64,000 nucleotides of DNA, taken from NCBI GenBank assembly GCA_009733575.1, contig ML769417.1, positions 1-64,000 of the forward strand, read 5' to 3'. The notes beneath the pieces are model-generated. The model was not told where the DNA came from, did not search any database, and saw only the letters and a program-made list of their open reading frames with translations. The position numbers and the translations under genes are program-made. Positions 1 through 11,763 of this stretch are shown piece by piece (position 1 is the first letter of the stretch; each line of letters begins with the position of its first letter). Source of the stretch: Gymnopus androsaceus JB14 (Eukaryota; Basidiomycota; Agaricomycetes; Agaricales; Omphalotaceae).

Positions 1-2432
1 AAATGCTGATTTCGATTGAATGCAGCGATTGGCCTGTTTTTGCTTATTGCACGGATTTAGGATCCATCTCATCCACATCAACTCCAATTGTATGGGGTAT
101 TGGCCTTGTCCGTGATGGAGATATCATCTACTCAACACCTCTGGAAATCAGACTCGCCGGCCATACTTCTTTACCAAGTATCTGGATGTCCCATCAGCAG
201 TAGGTTGCGTACACATTTCATTGGTCCTACTTCTTTATAAACTCTTTGCTTTAGCTATCGGATTTGATGAGTAACGCCTCAGATGTGCTGCAACGTGCTA
301 TTACGCTGGACAATAAAATTCTATGGACTGCAAACACAATCTCTTCTAATTATGCTGACCTGGTGTCCATTGCATCCCGACAAGTCATGGCTGGAATGGA
401 GATTACTGTTGGCACTGACTCGAGTGGACAAATCAACGCCTCTGATATCATGTTTTTCATGAAGGATATAGGAAATTCTCAGTAAATATTCTTTCAAATG
501 TTGTTGCACTCTCTGACTTGTGAATACCAGACGGACCAATCCAGTTGAAGTACTATATGCCTCAATGCCAGCATTCCTCTACTTCAATGCATCGTGGCTT
601 GGTTACCTCCTCGAGCCGCTCATGCAATTTGAGGATTCTGGGCTATACACTCAATTGTTTGCCTCGCAAGATCTTGGCACTACTTTCCCAATTGCTGCTG
701 GTGACACTGACCCTTCTGTGTTCACTGCAATCGAGAGTACGAGTGACATGTTGAGTGTGGCCTGGGCTCATGCAACATTCACTGGCGATGGCTCGTTAAT
801 TTCCAAATATGTGCGATGGCATTCCCAAGTTGAATATTGATCTAAATTCTCCTTCTACAGTACACCACTTTGAAAAACTGGACAGACACACTTGTTTCGG
901 AGAATCCATTGGCTCCGAATGGCCTCTAGTGAGTCCAGCTGCCCTCTTTCTTTTTTGTAGAGCATGATTTTTGTACAGCACTACTGCAGATGGGCTAAGC
1001 AATCCCAATATGACCAATTTGGCTATCAAAGGCATCCTTGCGATCCGTACCATGGCAGAAATAAGTCGGGCTCTGGGCATGTCCAATGATTATGATTCCT
1101 ACTCTGTAAGGACTCCGTGAATGACTGGTATACCAATTGTATTCTGATTTTTTCCTCTCGCATGTACAGGGAACGGCATCTTCTATGGTTTCCCAGTGGC
1201 AAAGTCTCGCAGGAGCATCTGGTCATTTATCTTCAACATACTCAGCACCGGACTCTTGGGGGTTGATCTATAACCTTTATCCTGGCAAGCTTTTCGGGTT
1301 CAATTTTGTTCAAGAAAGTGTAAGTACATATGAGTCGATTTTATCATATCCTTATATGTGTTCCTTTTTTTTATTACTGAACTCTCCATAGATTTATACG
1401 GAGCAGACTCAGTGGTACACCAACGCTGCCTCGACCTCAAGTGGTGAGCTTGGTCTGTTCTATTGATATCAATGTAGTCTCTCAATGTAATGTCCTCAGG
1501 CCAGCCCTTTGGGTTGCCATTTGACAGCAACAACGATGCGGCTATTGCAAAATCTCGTCAGTTTTGCACACAATTTACCTCGGGGAGACTAATTCGTTTT
1601 ATTACTTACATACTCAGAATGGACTCTTTTCACGGCTGGAACCGTTACTGACCTGAATACAAGAGATATCCTCGTCTCAATGGTGCATGCAGGTGCAACA
1701 AATATGAATGAATTTACAGTTTTCCCTACTGCATACAGTAGTAGCAATGGCAGTTATATAGGTGGTGCAGCCAGGTATGATAGTTTCTGATACTTGTAGG
1801 TAGGTCGCTAATCCCCCCTATATAGCCCTGCACAAGGTGCAATGTTTGCATTATTGGCTCTGAAGTAAGATTAGATTTCTTCGAGGTGAAACCGCCCTTT
1901 GCTCATTGGCAATAGCCTCACCAAACAGCCCATATCTGGATTCACTCCAGCTAGTAACTCCTCCAATTCCCCCTCTTCTCCCAGATCGGACGTCGGAGCA
2001 ATTGCGGGTGGTGCTGTAGGCGGTGCTGTTTCTGCTATACTTGTGGTGCTGGCAGTATTCTTCTATTGTCGCCGGCGTTCAAGAACTCTTAGCGATGATA
2101 GAAAGTTGGCATCCGTCACACCATACCCTCCAGTCCTCAATCCAAGCCAGGATACGTCTTCAGCGCCGTTACAGGTACATGATGATAGAGCTCCGCAAGG
2201 TAGCACCCAAATTTCATTCCATAAATCTACCCTGCCAATGCTGTATGGTAATACCAGCCGTACAGCTGCCGGCTCCTCTTCCAACTTGGGTTCAAGCAGT
2301 GGAATACCTTCAGATTCTGGATCCTCCAATGCCACGGCAGCATTGCGAGGAGAGTTGCAGAACCTACGTAGGGAAATGGAAGCGATCAGATTGAGAGCAG
2401 GGTATGAGCCTCCACCAGAGTATGATCACTAA
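1..2432 (+). pseudogene. GtaA-like glutaminase, copy A, 3' part, frameshifted
   Basis: This is the 3' portion of a multi-exon gene of the fungal GtaA glutaminase family (DUF5127/DUF4965/DUF1793 architecture), which releases glutamate from extracellular glutamine. The start lies upstream of the window. Exons joined by short GT-AG introns read continuously through DWPVFAYCTDLG, the segment around GMEITVGTDSSGQ, SYSGTASSMVSQWQSLAG, GLPFDSNNDAAIAKSQWTLF and GAMFALLALNLTKQP, as in the other two copies. An intron at about 1555-1617 joins AKS to QWTLF; without it the region looks falsely frameshifted. The last exon (to 2432) encodes a Ser-rich linker, one membrane helix starting GAIAGGAVGGAVSAIL, a basic CRRRSR stop, a coiled-coil segment and the end YEPPPEYDH. 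One base is missing near 138 relative to the other copies, so the frame runs into a stop at 201-203. Seen: the lesion. Known: the family. Inferred: an inactive copy. Confidence 0.8.
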
Positions 2433-2489
2433 AGAAAATCCATAATCTCGTACTATTGGTATTATTAGCACTGACTACTTATACTTGGG

Positions 2490-2954
2490 ATGGACTATGG
2501 AATGGGCCCTCAAACGCTCTCAGACACAGGCCGCGAAAAGTTGGCGCGCGATTTTCCTCGTACAAAAAAGCATATATGCATGTGTCTCACCAAACAGCTC
2601 GCTCCAGCTGGTAATACCTCCACTTCGTCCCCTTCTCCAAAATTGCACGTCGGAGCAATTGCAGGTGGTACTGTAGGCAGTGCTGCTTTCGTTATACTTG
2701 TGGTACTGGCAGTATTCTACTACTGCCGTCGGTGTTCAAGCACCGTTAGCGAGGATGCGAAGATGGCGTCCACCTCCCTCAATCCCAGCCAGAATACATC
2801 TTCAGCGCCGTTAAAGGTACATGAACATGGAGCTCTGCATAGTAGTACTAGCGGTTCAACTTCAGATTCTAGATCTTTCCATGCCATGACACAATTGCGA
2901 GGGGAGATGCAGAACCTACGTAATGTAATGGAAACGATCAGGTTCAGGGTATGA
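2490..2954 (+). pseudogene. Orphan duplicate of the glutaminase membrane-tail exon
   Basis: About 60 bases behind copy A lies a second, diverged version of only the terminal exon: linker, membrane helix (GAIAGGTVGSAAFVILVVL), YYCRRCSS, a low-complexity Ser/Thr stretch and a coiled-coil segment with LRGEMQNLR. It stops after RFRV, so the terminal PPPEY motif is missing. No catalytic-domain exons accompany it. The ORF opens with an ATG, but the 30 residues before the linker do not resemble a signal peptide. The 3' end of a former gene, left after deletion or unequal exchange, is the simplest reading. Use as an alternative last exon of copy A is possible but unproven. Confidence 0.65.
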
Positions 2955-3299
2955 GCACTAAGAAATTCCACTATTAATATTAGCATTGACTATATCTCTG
3001 AAAGACTATGAAAGAGTCTTGAATACTGCGAATACACCTACAAATAAGTAGTCAGACCAATTCTGAGGCGGTCACGGAAAACTTGGCGCGATTTTCTTCG
3101 TGAACGAGAAGAAACTTGGAAGAAACGCTTCGTCGAGATCATGTGACACGAATATTGCTCTCGTTCCAATTGTCATTCGCTCCTTCGTGGCTCCGTTCTC
3201 CTCCCTCTTCCCAATATCCATTCAATTTATACGCTAAGGATACGTGGTACTATGCATGTCAAACCATTGGGTCCGCCGTTGGAGGTTTGCTTGGATCGA

Positions 3300-3992
3300 A
3301 AGGACAACGGCTCGGATACTCCGATACCCGTGAGTAGAGGGGGTTGAGGCAGATCTGGAGTATGAGGGCATTGGTATCTACGAGTAGAGATGGTCGAGGA
3401 AGCGCATTGGCTTGCTTCGGTCTCAGGATTCGAATGCCAGTTGTGAAGAGGTAATTGATTTGATTTTTCAGTCCGACCCGCAGGGATACTGCCAGCGGAT
3501 GCGGATTCGATGCAAGTGCCAAATATTCCTACTGCTACAGCGACATTCACATCCGCCTTCCACTAACACCCACATCCATTTTCCCCACTCTCACCACCTC
3601 AAAACCGAGACGAGATTCTGCCGTAGCCTGTATCTCCCTCGCCTTTGCGCTCATCCGCTTGAGTCCGACGTAGTTCTCCGACGTCTGCTGCAGAGGAGTC
3701 TGGGTCCAAATCCAGTAAAAGAGAAACGCAACAATGTTTCTCCTTCAGATGCCATCCATTCGCATTCGATGGACGACCGCGTCTTCTTCTTACCCAACTA
3801 CAAGATTGATTCCGGGAATCGAGTGTGGATTTGCTTTCGCGACCGTTGAAGACGCCGGTCATCCTGTTACCATTCGATTGCTTCTATCCGTTTTGGCGCC
3901 TGGTTATGATGCCAAGGGTTCCGTACGATAAAACCAAGGAGTACAGCGGTGGATGGCTGGAAAGGAATCGTAATTATAATGATGATAGGGGA
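3300..3992 (+). pseudogene. S10 serine carboxypeptidase relic 1 (3' end)
   Basis: Only the 3' end of a serine carboxypeptidase (peptidase family S10) is recognisable. Around 3828-3865 the frame reads GFAFATVEDAGHP, matching the segment that carries the catalytic His. After a broken intron, 3919-3992 resembles the family C-terminus (VPYDK, then W-x-AGK). The sequence between is out of frame. Upstream DNA at 3116-3460 matches 7885-8380 in front of relic 2, including a shared stretch near 3383 and 8303, so this is the same gene family with internal deletions. No catalytic Ser region remains. Confidence 0.6.
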
Positions 3993-4310
3993 ACATCAGT
4001 GTTGGAAACCTCGACTTTGTTATTGAACTTGTTCTCTCCTCCTCTCAAGACCCATGATGATCCACTCGCTGCCACGATTTCATTATGAGTGCAGTGCTTA
4101 ATACCGTTATTGAATACTCATCTTTTAACCTCCACAGCCATTTCGCTAAAGCCAAGATACCTGTCTATTAAGTACAGATACTGCCCATACTGCCAGATCA
4201 AGGATGGACTCGGAGCAAAGATGGTTCGATATTGAATAGGGACAGAGACAGCATCTAGGTTGATCCGCTCAAACCATCGATATCTTGATGTATTACTATG
4301 GTCCTTGTAC

Positions 4311-4320
4311 TTATATACAA
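4311..4320 (+). promoter_or_regulatory. TATA-like box of glutaminase copy B
   Basis: TTATATACAA lies about 85 bases before the ATG at 4401. It is conserved at the same place (11674-11683) in front of copy C. The TATA role is inferred from position and from conservation between the duplicates. Confidence 0.4.
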
Positions 4321-4400
4321 CGTAGCTATACCGTGATGCAATTGGTACTGCCCTATTGTATGATTCATATTCTCTTTCTCCTTAACTCTCTGCGCTTGGT

Positions 4401-7400
4401 ATGCTACTTCTTCTCCTTCTCCTTACCTCTCTACTCTTGGTACGATGCCAAACGACGCCAGCCATTCCTCTTGCTGTTTCGGTCTCCTTATCTCCAGGCT
4501 TATTTAAACAACACTGGAGCTAGTGTTCCCAATAATTGGCCGAATTTTTGGACGACAAGTCATGTGTGCCTTCCCTCAAACCAGGAGTTTATGCATACCT
4601 ACTAATTATTGACATTGTAGCCCTTGGGTTGGAGCGGCCTCCTGCGCATAGACGATGTACCCTACGAGTGAGCCAAGAGCGTCATTTTCATCTCTTTAGC
4701 TCTAATTACTCCTAGATGGCTTGGAGGGGCAGTCGAGGGTCCAGGGCTGGTTCTCACATCCAACGCCACGGCAGCGACGCTAAAAGATATTGCCATCACC
4801 CCCACTCGTACCATTCTAACCCTTACAGCGGGGGCTATGAACATCAACGTTACATTCTTAAGCCCAATCGAGCCTTCTAACCTCGTCCTTCAATCCTTCC
4901 CTTTCACTTATATTTTCTTCGAAGCTTCCTCGAATGATGGAAAATCTCACTCGCTCCAAGTATACCAGGACATTAGTGGTCGTGCGTTCCATATCATTCT
5001 ACTAAATAGACCTTTTCTGATATGCCCGTAGAATGGACTAGTTCAAACACTTCCAACGTCGTACAGTGGAATACCACAACGAGTGGTTCTATTATTTATC
5101 ACGAAGTTCAACGTTTACCCTTCCAATACATGACCGAAGAGAACAATATGGCAGAAGATGCAGTATCCTACCATGTCACGACTCCAGTAAGTGTTGAATT
5201 GCTCCTGCTAGTTCCTTTATCAACTAAACGACCTCCAGGGATGTGGTGTAACTTGGCAAACTGGACAAGATGTACTTCTTCGTAGCTTTTTTCTCAATGA
5301 AGGAATCCTCAACAATACTCAAGACAAAAATTACCGCGTTATGTCGGAGTGAGTGACTTGTGCAGTGTATAGAGAAAAAATGCTGATTTGATTGAATGCA
5401 GCGATTGGCCTGTTTTTGCTTATTGCACGGATTTAGGATCCATCTCATCCACATCGACTCCAATTGTATGGGGTATTGGCCTTGTCCGTGATGGAGATGT
5501 CATTTACTCGACCACCTCTGGAAATCAAACTCGCCGGCCATACTTCTTTACCAAGTATCCGAATGTTCAAGCAGCAGTAGGCTGTGCACACTTCATTTGT
5601 CCTACTTACGCCTAAGCTCTTTCTTTTAGGTATCCGATTTTATGAGTGACGCCTCAGATGCGCTGCAACGTGCTATTACGCTGGACAATAAGATTCAATC
5701 GGCTGCAAACACAATTTCTTCTAATTATACTGACCTGGTTTCTCTTGCATCCCGACAAGTTATGGCTGGAATGGAGATTACTGTTGGCACTGACTCGAGT
5801 GGACAAATCAACGCCTCTGATATTATGTTTTTCATGAAAGATATAGGAAATTCTCAGTAAATGTTCTTCCTCCAAACTCTGTTACACTTTCTGAATTGTG
5901 AGATACAGACGGACCAATCCAGTCGAAGTACTATATGCCTCAATGCCAGCATTCATCTACTTCAATGCATCGTGGCTTGGTTACCTCCTCGAGCCACTCA
6001 TGCAATTCGAGGATTCTGGGTTATACACTCAATCGTTTGCCTCGCAAGATCTTGGCGCTACTTTCCCAGTTGCTGCTGGTGATATTAATCCTTCTGTGTT
6101 TACTGCAATCGAGAGTACAAGTGATATGTTGAGTGTGGCTTGGGCTCATGCAACATTTACTGGTGATAGCTCATTAATCTCTCAATATGTGCGGCGTCAT
6201 TCCCAAGTTGAATGTGCATAGAATATTGATCTGAATTCTCCTTCCACAGTACACCACTTTCAAAAATTGGACAGACACACTTGTATCGGAAAATCCATTA
6301 GCTCCGAATGGTCTCTAGTGAGTCCAGCTGCCTTCTTTCTTCTTTCGTCTGTTGTAGAGCTTGATCTTCGTATAGCACTACTGCAGATGGACTAAGCAAT
6401 CCCAACATGACCAATTTGGCGATCAAAGGCATCCTTGCCATCCGTACCATGGCCGAAATAAGTCACACTCTGGGCATGTCTGATGATTATGATTCATACT
6501 CTGTAAGGACTCCATGAATGACTGGTATACCAATTGTATTCTGATTTTTTTCTCTCGCATTTACAGGGAACAGCCTCTTCTATGGTTTCCCAGTGGCAAA
6601 GTCTCGCAGGAGCATCTGGTCATCTGTCTTCAACATACTCAGCACCGGACTCTTGGGGGTTAATCTATAACCTTTATCCTGACAAACTGTTTGGGTTCAA
6701 TTTTGGTTGAAGAAAGTGTAAGTATGAGTCAATTTTATTATTCCCTTATTGTGTTCGTTTCTTTACTGAACTCTCCATAGATTTATATGGAGCAGACTCA
6801 GTGGTACACTAACGCTGCCTCGACCTCAAGTGGTGAGCTTGGTCCGTTCTATTGATATCAATGTAGTCTCTCAATGTAACTGTCTTCAGGCCAGCCCTTT
6901 GGGTTGCCATTTGACAGCAACAACGATGCGGCTATTGCAAAATCTCGTCAGTTTTCCAAACAATTTACCTCGGAGACTCATTCATTTTATTACTTAAATA
7001 CTCAGAATGGACTCTTTTTACAGCTGGAACCGTTACTGACCCAAATGCAAGAGATATCCTCGTCTCAATGGTGCATGCATGTGCAACAAATATGAATAAC
7101 TTTACAGTTTTCCCTACTGCATACAGTAGTAGCAATGGCAATTATATAGGTGGTGCAGCCAGGTATGATATAGCTTCTTATACTTGTAGACAGGTCGCTA
7201 ATCCGCCCTATCTAGCCCTGCACAAGGTGCAATGTTTGCTTTATTGGCTCTGAAGTAAGATTCGATTTTCAAGTTGAAACCGCCCTTCGCTCATTAGCAA
7301 TAGCATCACCAAACAGCTCACTCCAGCTGGTAGTTCCTCTACTTCCTCCTCTTCTTCCAAATCGCACGTCGGAGAAATTACGGGTGGTGCTGTAGGCGCT

Positions 7401-7710
7401 ACTGCTTTCGCTATACTTGTGGCGCTGGCAGTATTCTTCTACCGCCGTCGACGTTCAAGAACCCTTAGCCATGATGAAAAGATAGTGTCCGATCACACCA
7501 TACGCTCAAGTCCTTCATCCCGGCCAGGATAACGCTACTAGCGGTCCAACTTCTGGCTCCTCCGATTACAACCTGGGTTCAAGCAATGCTGATTCTAGAT
7601 CCCCTAATACTGCGGCAGAATTGCGAGGGGAGATGCAGAACCTACGTAGGGAAATGGAAGCGATCAGACTGGGAACAGGGTATGAGCCTCCACCGGAGTA
7701 TGAAATTTAG
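4401..7710 (+). pseudogene. GtaA-like glutaminase, copy B, several frameshifts
   Basis: This is a full-length but broken copy. The ATG at 4401 begins a signal peptide (MLLLLLLLTSLLLVRCQ), followed by SPYLQAY, GASVPNNWPNFWTTSH, LGWSGLLR and the EWLGGAVEGPGLVLTSN block typical of the DUF5127 N-terminus of GtaA glutaminases. The remaining exons follow copies A and C. Lesions by comparison: an extra T near 4476 (LAV to LAVSV), an extra G near 6706 that turns FNFVEES into FNFG-stop, and a shift near 7490 in the tail giving an early stop at 7531. Beyond the shift the old frame still encodes YEPPPEYEI before the TAG at 7708-7710. Three independent indels make a functional product unlikely. Consensus errors in the assembly are the alternative. 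Confidence 0.8.
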
Positions 7711-7869
7711 CCTTGAGAATAAATTCGGAGTAGGCAGGGAACTGCAGCAAATGCCAATGGTTCCCGGAGCAAATAGTCTTGAAATACTGCGAAGACACCC
7801 GTAAATAGTCAGACAAATTCTGAGGCGCAGTCACGGAGAACTTGGCACGATTTTTCGAAATTTCAGAAG

Positions 7870-9067
7870 TCTTGACTCTTCAGAAGAAACGCTTCGTCGA
7901 GATCATGTGACACGAATATTGCTCTTGAAACTTCATCGCACTCCTTCGTGGCTCCCTTTTCCAAAGAGTATCTGAAAGATCCACTCAATGGACAAGTCAA
8001 GGATACACGGTAATATGCATGTCGAGACCATTGGGTCCCCCGTTGGAGATTTGTTTGGATCGAAAGGGCAAGAGGCAAGGATGTTGGCCTAACGCCGTGT
8101 TGAAAGCGGGAGCAGGAATAGGACCAGCGAGGATAAAGCAATCGCGTCAGGTCCGGGTGTACTCGGCGCACACTCGGTCAGACGGAGACTCGTGCAGTGA
8201 CCTTTGCGTTGAGAGGTTTCGCATTCTTCAACATCTTCCACCATCTTCCTAGCACCGTTACCGCGCTCTCCTTGTCTGGAGTATAAAGTCATTGGGATCT
8301 ACGAGTAGAGATGGTCGAGGAATTGGCTTGGCTTGCTTCAGGTTCGGAATCAAATGCGAGTTGTGAAGAGAGAACTCCCAGCGACATTCTTCCCCTAAAA
8401 CCCAACCCACACCCACTTCCTCCACTCTCGCCACCTTAATCCTAGACGAGATTCTGTTGTGACCTGTATCTCCCTCACCTTCACATTCATCCATGCAAGG
8501 GCGACCTTCATTTCTTTCTGATTTCAAAAATCTTTCTGCAGCTCCATCGGCATCTTGTATCTCGACTCGACGTCCGCGCTCAGCTCGGTGTTGACAGCAG
8601 TTCCCGCCAACTTTACCACTTGCCATGATGTTGTTAATGCCGATTTTGGCGACACGCTGGATACACTGCACACGAGCAAATGCCACGTCTCCGCGCTGCT
8701 GTATCGCGGTGCAAGGGTGCTGCTCTATGGTAGGAGCCCGTCTCCTTGTATTTTTACAAATGCGCGATACGCAGTTGGATCGTATAATTGGATCTGTAAT
8801 GGTCGGGAACGAGCGGTGGTCGAAGACACTGGAGTAGAGTGGCCATGAATCATTCGCTTCACAAAGGCGGGGATTACGAGGAGTGCAAAGGGATTCACCT
8901 TTGTGACTGTCGAAAGTGCCGGTCATATGGTACGTGTCTTGTTGACTGGATCGTTTTTTTCTACTGTTTTTCGTGATATTTATTGTACATTACAGGTCCC
9001 GTATGATAAACTCAAGGAGTCGTTAATAATGCTCGTACAACGGTGGATGGCTGGAGAGGAATTGTAA
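7870..9067 (+). pseudogene. S10 serine carboxypeptidase relic 2 (3' half)
   Basis: The region 7870-8500 is upstream-type DNA shared with relic 1. From about 8543 the 3' half of an S10 carboxypeptidase appears: HVSALLYRGARVLLY, then an intron (about 8731-8780), then VGSYNWICN. It continues with an out-of-frame GNERW-like segment and ends KLKESLIMLVQRWMAGEEL with TAA at 9065-9067. The catalytic Asp of S10 enzymes normally lies in a DxxCN-type segment (for example YDWICNW); here it is Asn. A base is missing just after ICN. The catalytic Ser half is absent. The last 60 bases are better preserved than in the other two relics. Confidence 0.65.
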
Positions 9068-9334
9068 TAAGAATGTAACTTTATCCCAAGAACCCAAACT
9101 TTTTCTTCCAACTTTCACCTACTTTGTACAACAATGCTCAAGAATGACGCGGAAAATCTCTATTTGTTAATGCGTACCCCTTCCTTTCTTACGCTATGTC
9201 GTCTAAAAAAATTTTTTACGCCGCCCTCTTGCGTAAATCTGTGCTATTAAACGCTGTGCGCGCTTTTTCCACAATCATCAATTTCACTGCGATGTTATTT
9301 GTGTCGTCCTTGGCTATCTTCCACATTCACCTTA

Positions 9335-11341
9335 ATGAACATCAAAAGCTTTGGTATTTCTGTCCTGATATCTGGAATTATTGCTTCACAAGTGCCTTTA
9401 ACACCCGTGAACACATCCACAGGAGGAATTTGGAACTCAGAAGCCAACTCTGAATTCTTCACGCCTCTGGAGACTTTATCTAATGTGAAAGACTCGGAGT
9501 TCGCTGTCCTGGGCCATCCTTTCTTCCCAAAGCACGGCGTTAGAATTAAGAGAAGTAATTTCTGTGACCCTACAGTGGAGTGAGTATCATCGAACTCGCG
9601 CGTTATTGCCTCTGATTCTTCAGTATGCAGCGCCTAGCACTGGATATATTGATATTCAAGCCAGGCATCTCTTCTTCTACTTCTTCGAGAGTATGAACGA
9701 TCCGGACACACTGATGACGTGATTTTTTGGACGAAACGGAGGTACAAATGTTCATAGGGTTTGCGCGCGCGAATTGTTGAAGTAAATGCTGGAATAGGAA
9801 CGGGATGTTCATCTTCAATAGGGCTTTTCATGGAACTCGGTATGTGAATTCGATCTAACACTATGTTCATTAAATATCCAAACGATCCAGGTCCGTGCAG
9901 AGTTTTGGATGAAAGTGGCCCGAAATCTCATCCCGAATCATGGAACACAAATGCCAACATCTTTTTCATCAATCAGCCGATCGGTGTAGGATTCTCTTAT
10001 ACAGAGTACGGAGAAACTGTCGTATGTCATCAAGTCGATCATCATTTCTTCGCCACTGAATTACTCTAGAGCACCACTGAAGAAGCTGCGGAAGATATTG
10101 CTGCATTCGTAGCTATTTTCTTTGAGCATTTCACAAAATTCAAAGGTAGGGGTTTTCATATGGCTGGCGAGTCTTACGCAAGTAAGGATTCTTTCTTGTT
10201 TTCCTCGATTTTGTTTCTTATCTCGACTATCAGGGTCGTTACCTTCCGTTGTTTGCTTCTGCCATCTACGACCAGAATCGCGCCCTCATTGACGTTTGGG
10301 ATGACACTGATTAACCTTACCTCAGTCATGATAGGTGTGCTTTCTCCATCAGCGCTCTGAATCCTAGGGCTTGAGCTGATCCTGCTGCAGAAACGGACTA
10401 ACAGACTTCGAGACCGCACTCCCTTCGCAATATGACATGGCTTGTACCCCGGCATCTGTAGAGCCTGTTCTCAACATTAGCACGTGTGCAACTATGAAAA
10501 ACAATGCAAGGATATCTTTCAATGGCGCTGTCTCAGCTCTGAACACGTCTTCTTCTTACCCAGCTACCTCGGTGTAAAAAGTGGTTCCAGGAATCGTGTA
10601 TCGATCAGTACGATGTTATCAATTGTAACGCAGGAGCGTTATTCTGCCAAAGTACGCTTCGGGATCCGTTCCATGCATCTGGTAAGTACTTAGCATTGTT
10701 AAATGTCTTTTGTTTTTAATCCATGCAATAGGAACGAGGAATCCATATGACATCAGTGTACCCTGCAATGGAACTCTCGATACAACGCTTTGCTACCCAG
10801 TGACTGTGTAGGTCGGAAGGACAACCTTCCTTCCTTTCAATCTCACAAATCTTTTCTGCAGCTCCATCAGCAAATTTTTATCCCGACCCGACGTCCGGGC
10901 TCAACTCGGGGTTGATGTAACAGCCATCTTTATAATGTTGTTAATGCCTCTTTCGGCGACACGCTGCACACGACGTCTCCGCGCTGCTGTATTTCGGTGC
11001 AAGGGTGCTGCTCTATGGTAGGAGCCCGTCTCCTTGTATTTTACAAATGCACGATACGCAGTTGGATCATATAATTGGATCAGTAATTGGGTTGGGAACG
11101 AGCGGTGGTCGAAGGTGCTAGAATGGAATAGCCATGATGCATTCGTTTCACAAAGGCCGGGATTGCGAGCAGTGCAAAGGGATTTGCTTTCGCGACTGTT
11201 GAGGGTACCGGCCATATGGTACGTGTCTTATAACAACTCAATTGCTTTCTATCCATTTTGATGCTTAAGATTTAAGATACTAAAGGTTCCGTACGATAAA
11301 CCCAAGGAGTAAAGCGGTGGATGGCTGGAAAGAAATTGTAA
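9335..11341 (+). pseudogene. S10 serine carboxypeptidase, near full length, degenerate
   Basis: The start at 9335 gives a signal-peptide-like N-terminus (MNIKSFGISVLISGIIASQV). Later exons give HLFFYFFESMNDPDT, GTGCSSSIGLFMELG, ESWNTNANIFFINQPIGVGF, the nucleophile motif GESYA (about 10164-10178), RYLPLFASAIYD, NPYDIS, GNERWSKVLEW and the His segment GTGHM before the last intron. These follow the order of secreted or vacuolar S10 carboxypeptidases, which trim C-terminal residues from peptides. Lesions: frame breaks before the GTGCSS intron (DPDT to DDVIFW is out of frame), an extra A at the splice junction after GESYA, a TAA near 10577, Asp to Asn at the catalytic Asp (SYNWISN), and a deletion in the C-terminus with a stop after KPKE. 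It is clearly dead. It sits directly upstream of glutaminase copy C and is the counterpart of relic 1 upstream of copy B. Confidence 0.75.
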
Positions 11342-11673
11342 TTTATCATGATGATAGGGGAACATCAGTGTTGGAAACCTTGATCTTGTTCTTGAACTTG
11401 TTCTCTCCTCCTCTCAAGATCCTTGATGATCCACTTGCTGCCGCGATTTCATTATGAGTGCAGTGCTTAATACCGTTATTGAATACTCATCTTTTAACCT
11501 CCACAGCCATTTCGCTAAAGCCAAGATACCGGCCTACTAAGTACAGATACCGCGCACACTGCCAGATCAAGGATGGAGCAAAGACGGTTCTATATTAAAT
11601 AAAGACAGAGACGGCATCTAGGTTGAACTGCTCAAACCATCGATATCCTGATGTATTGCTATGGTCCTTGTAC

Positions 11674-11683
11674 TTATATACAA
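11674..11683 (+). promoter_or_regulatory. TATA-like box of glutaminase copy C
   Basis: TTATATACAA lies about 80 bases upstream of the ATG at 11764 and is identical to the site before copy B. Confidence 0.4.
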
Positions 11684-11763
11684 CGTAGCTATACCGTGAT
11701 GCAAGTGGTACTGCCCCATTGTATGGTTCTTATTCTCTTTCACCTTAACTCTCTGCGCTTGGT

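Noticed and set aside
1555..1640. Apparent shared frameshift in all glutaminase copies before the TLFTAGTV segment
   Set aside because: A 60-63 bp GT-AG intron restores AKSQWTLF in every copy, so it is normal splicing.
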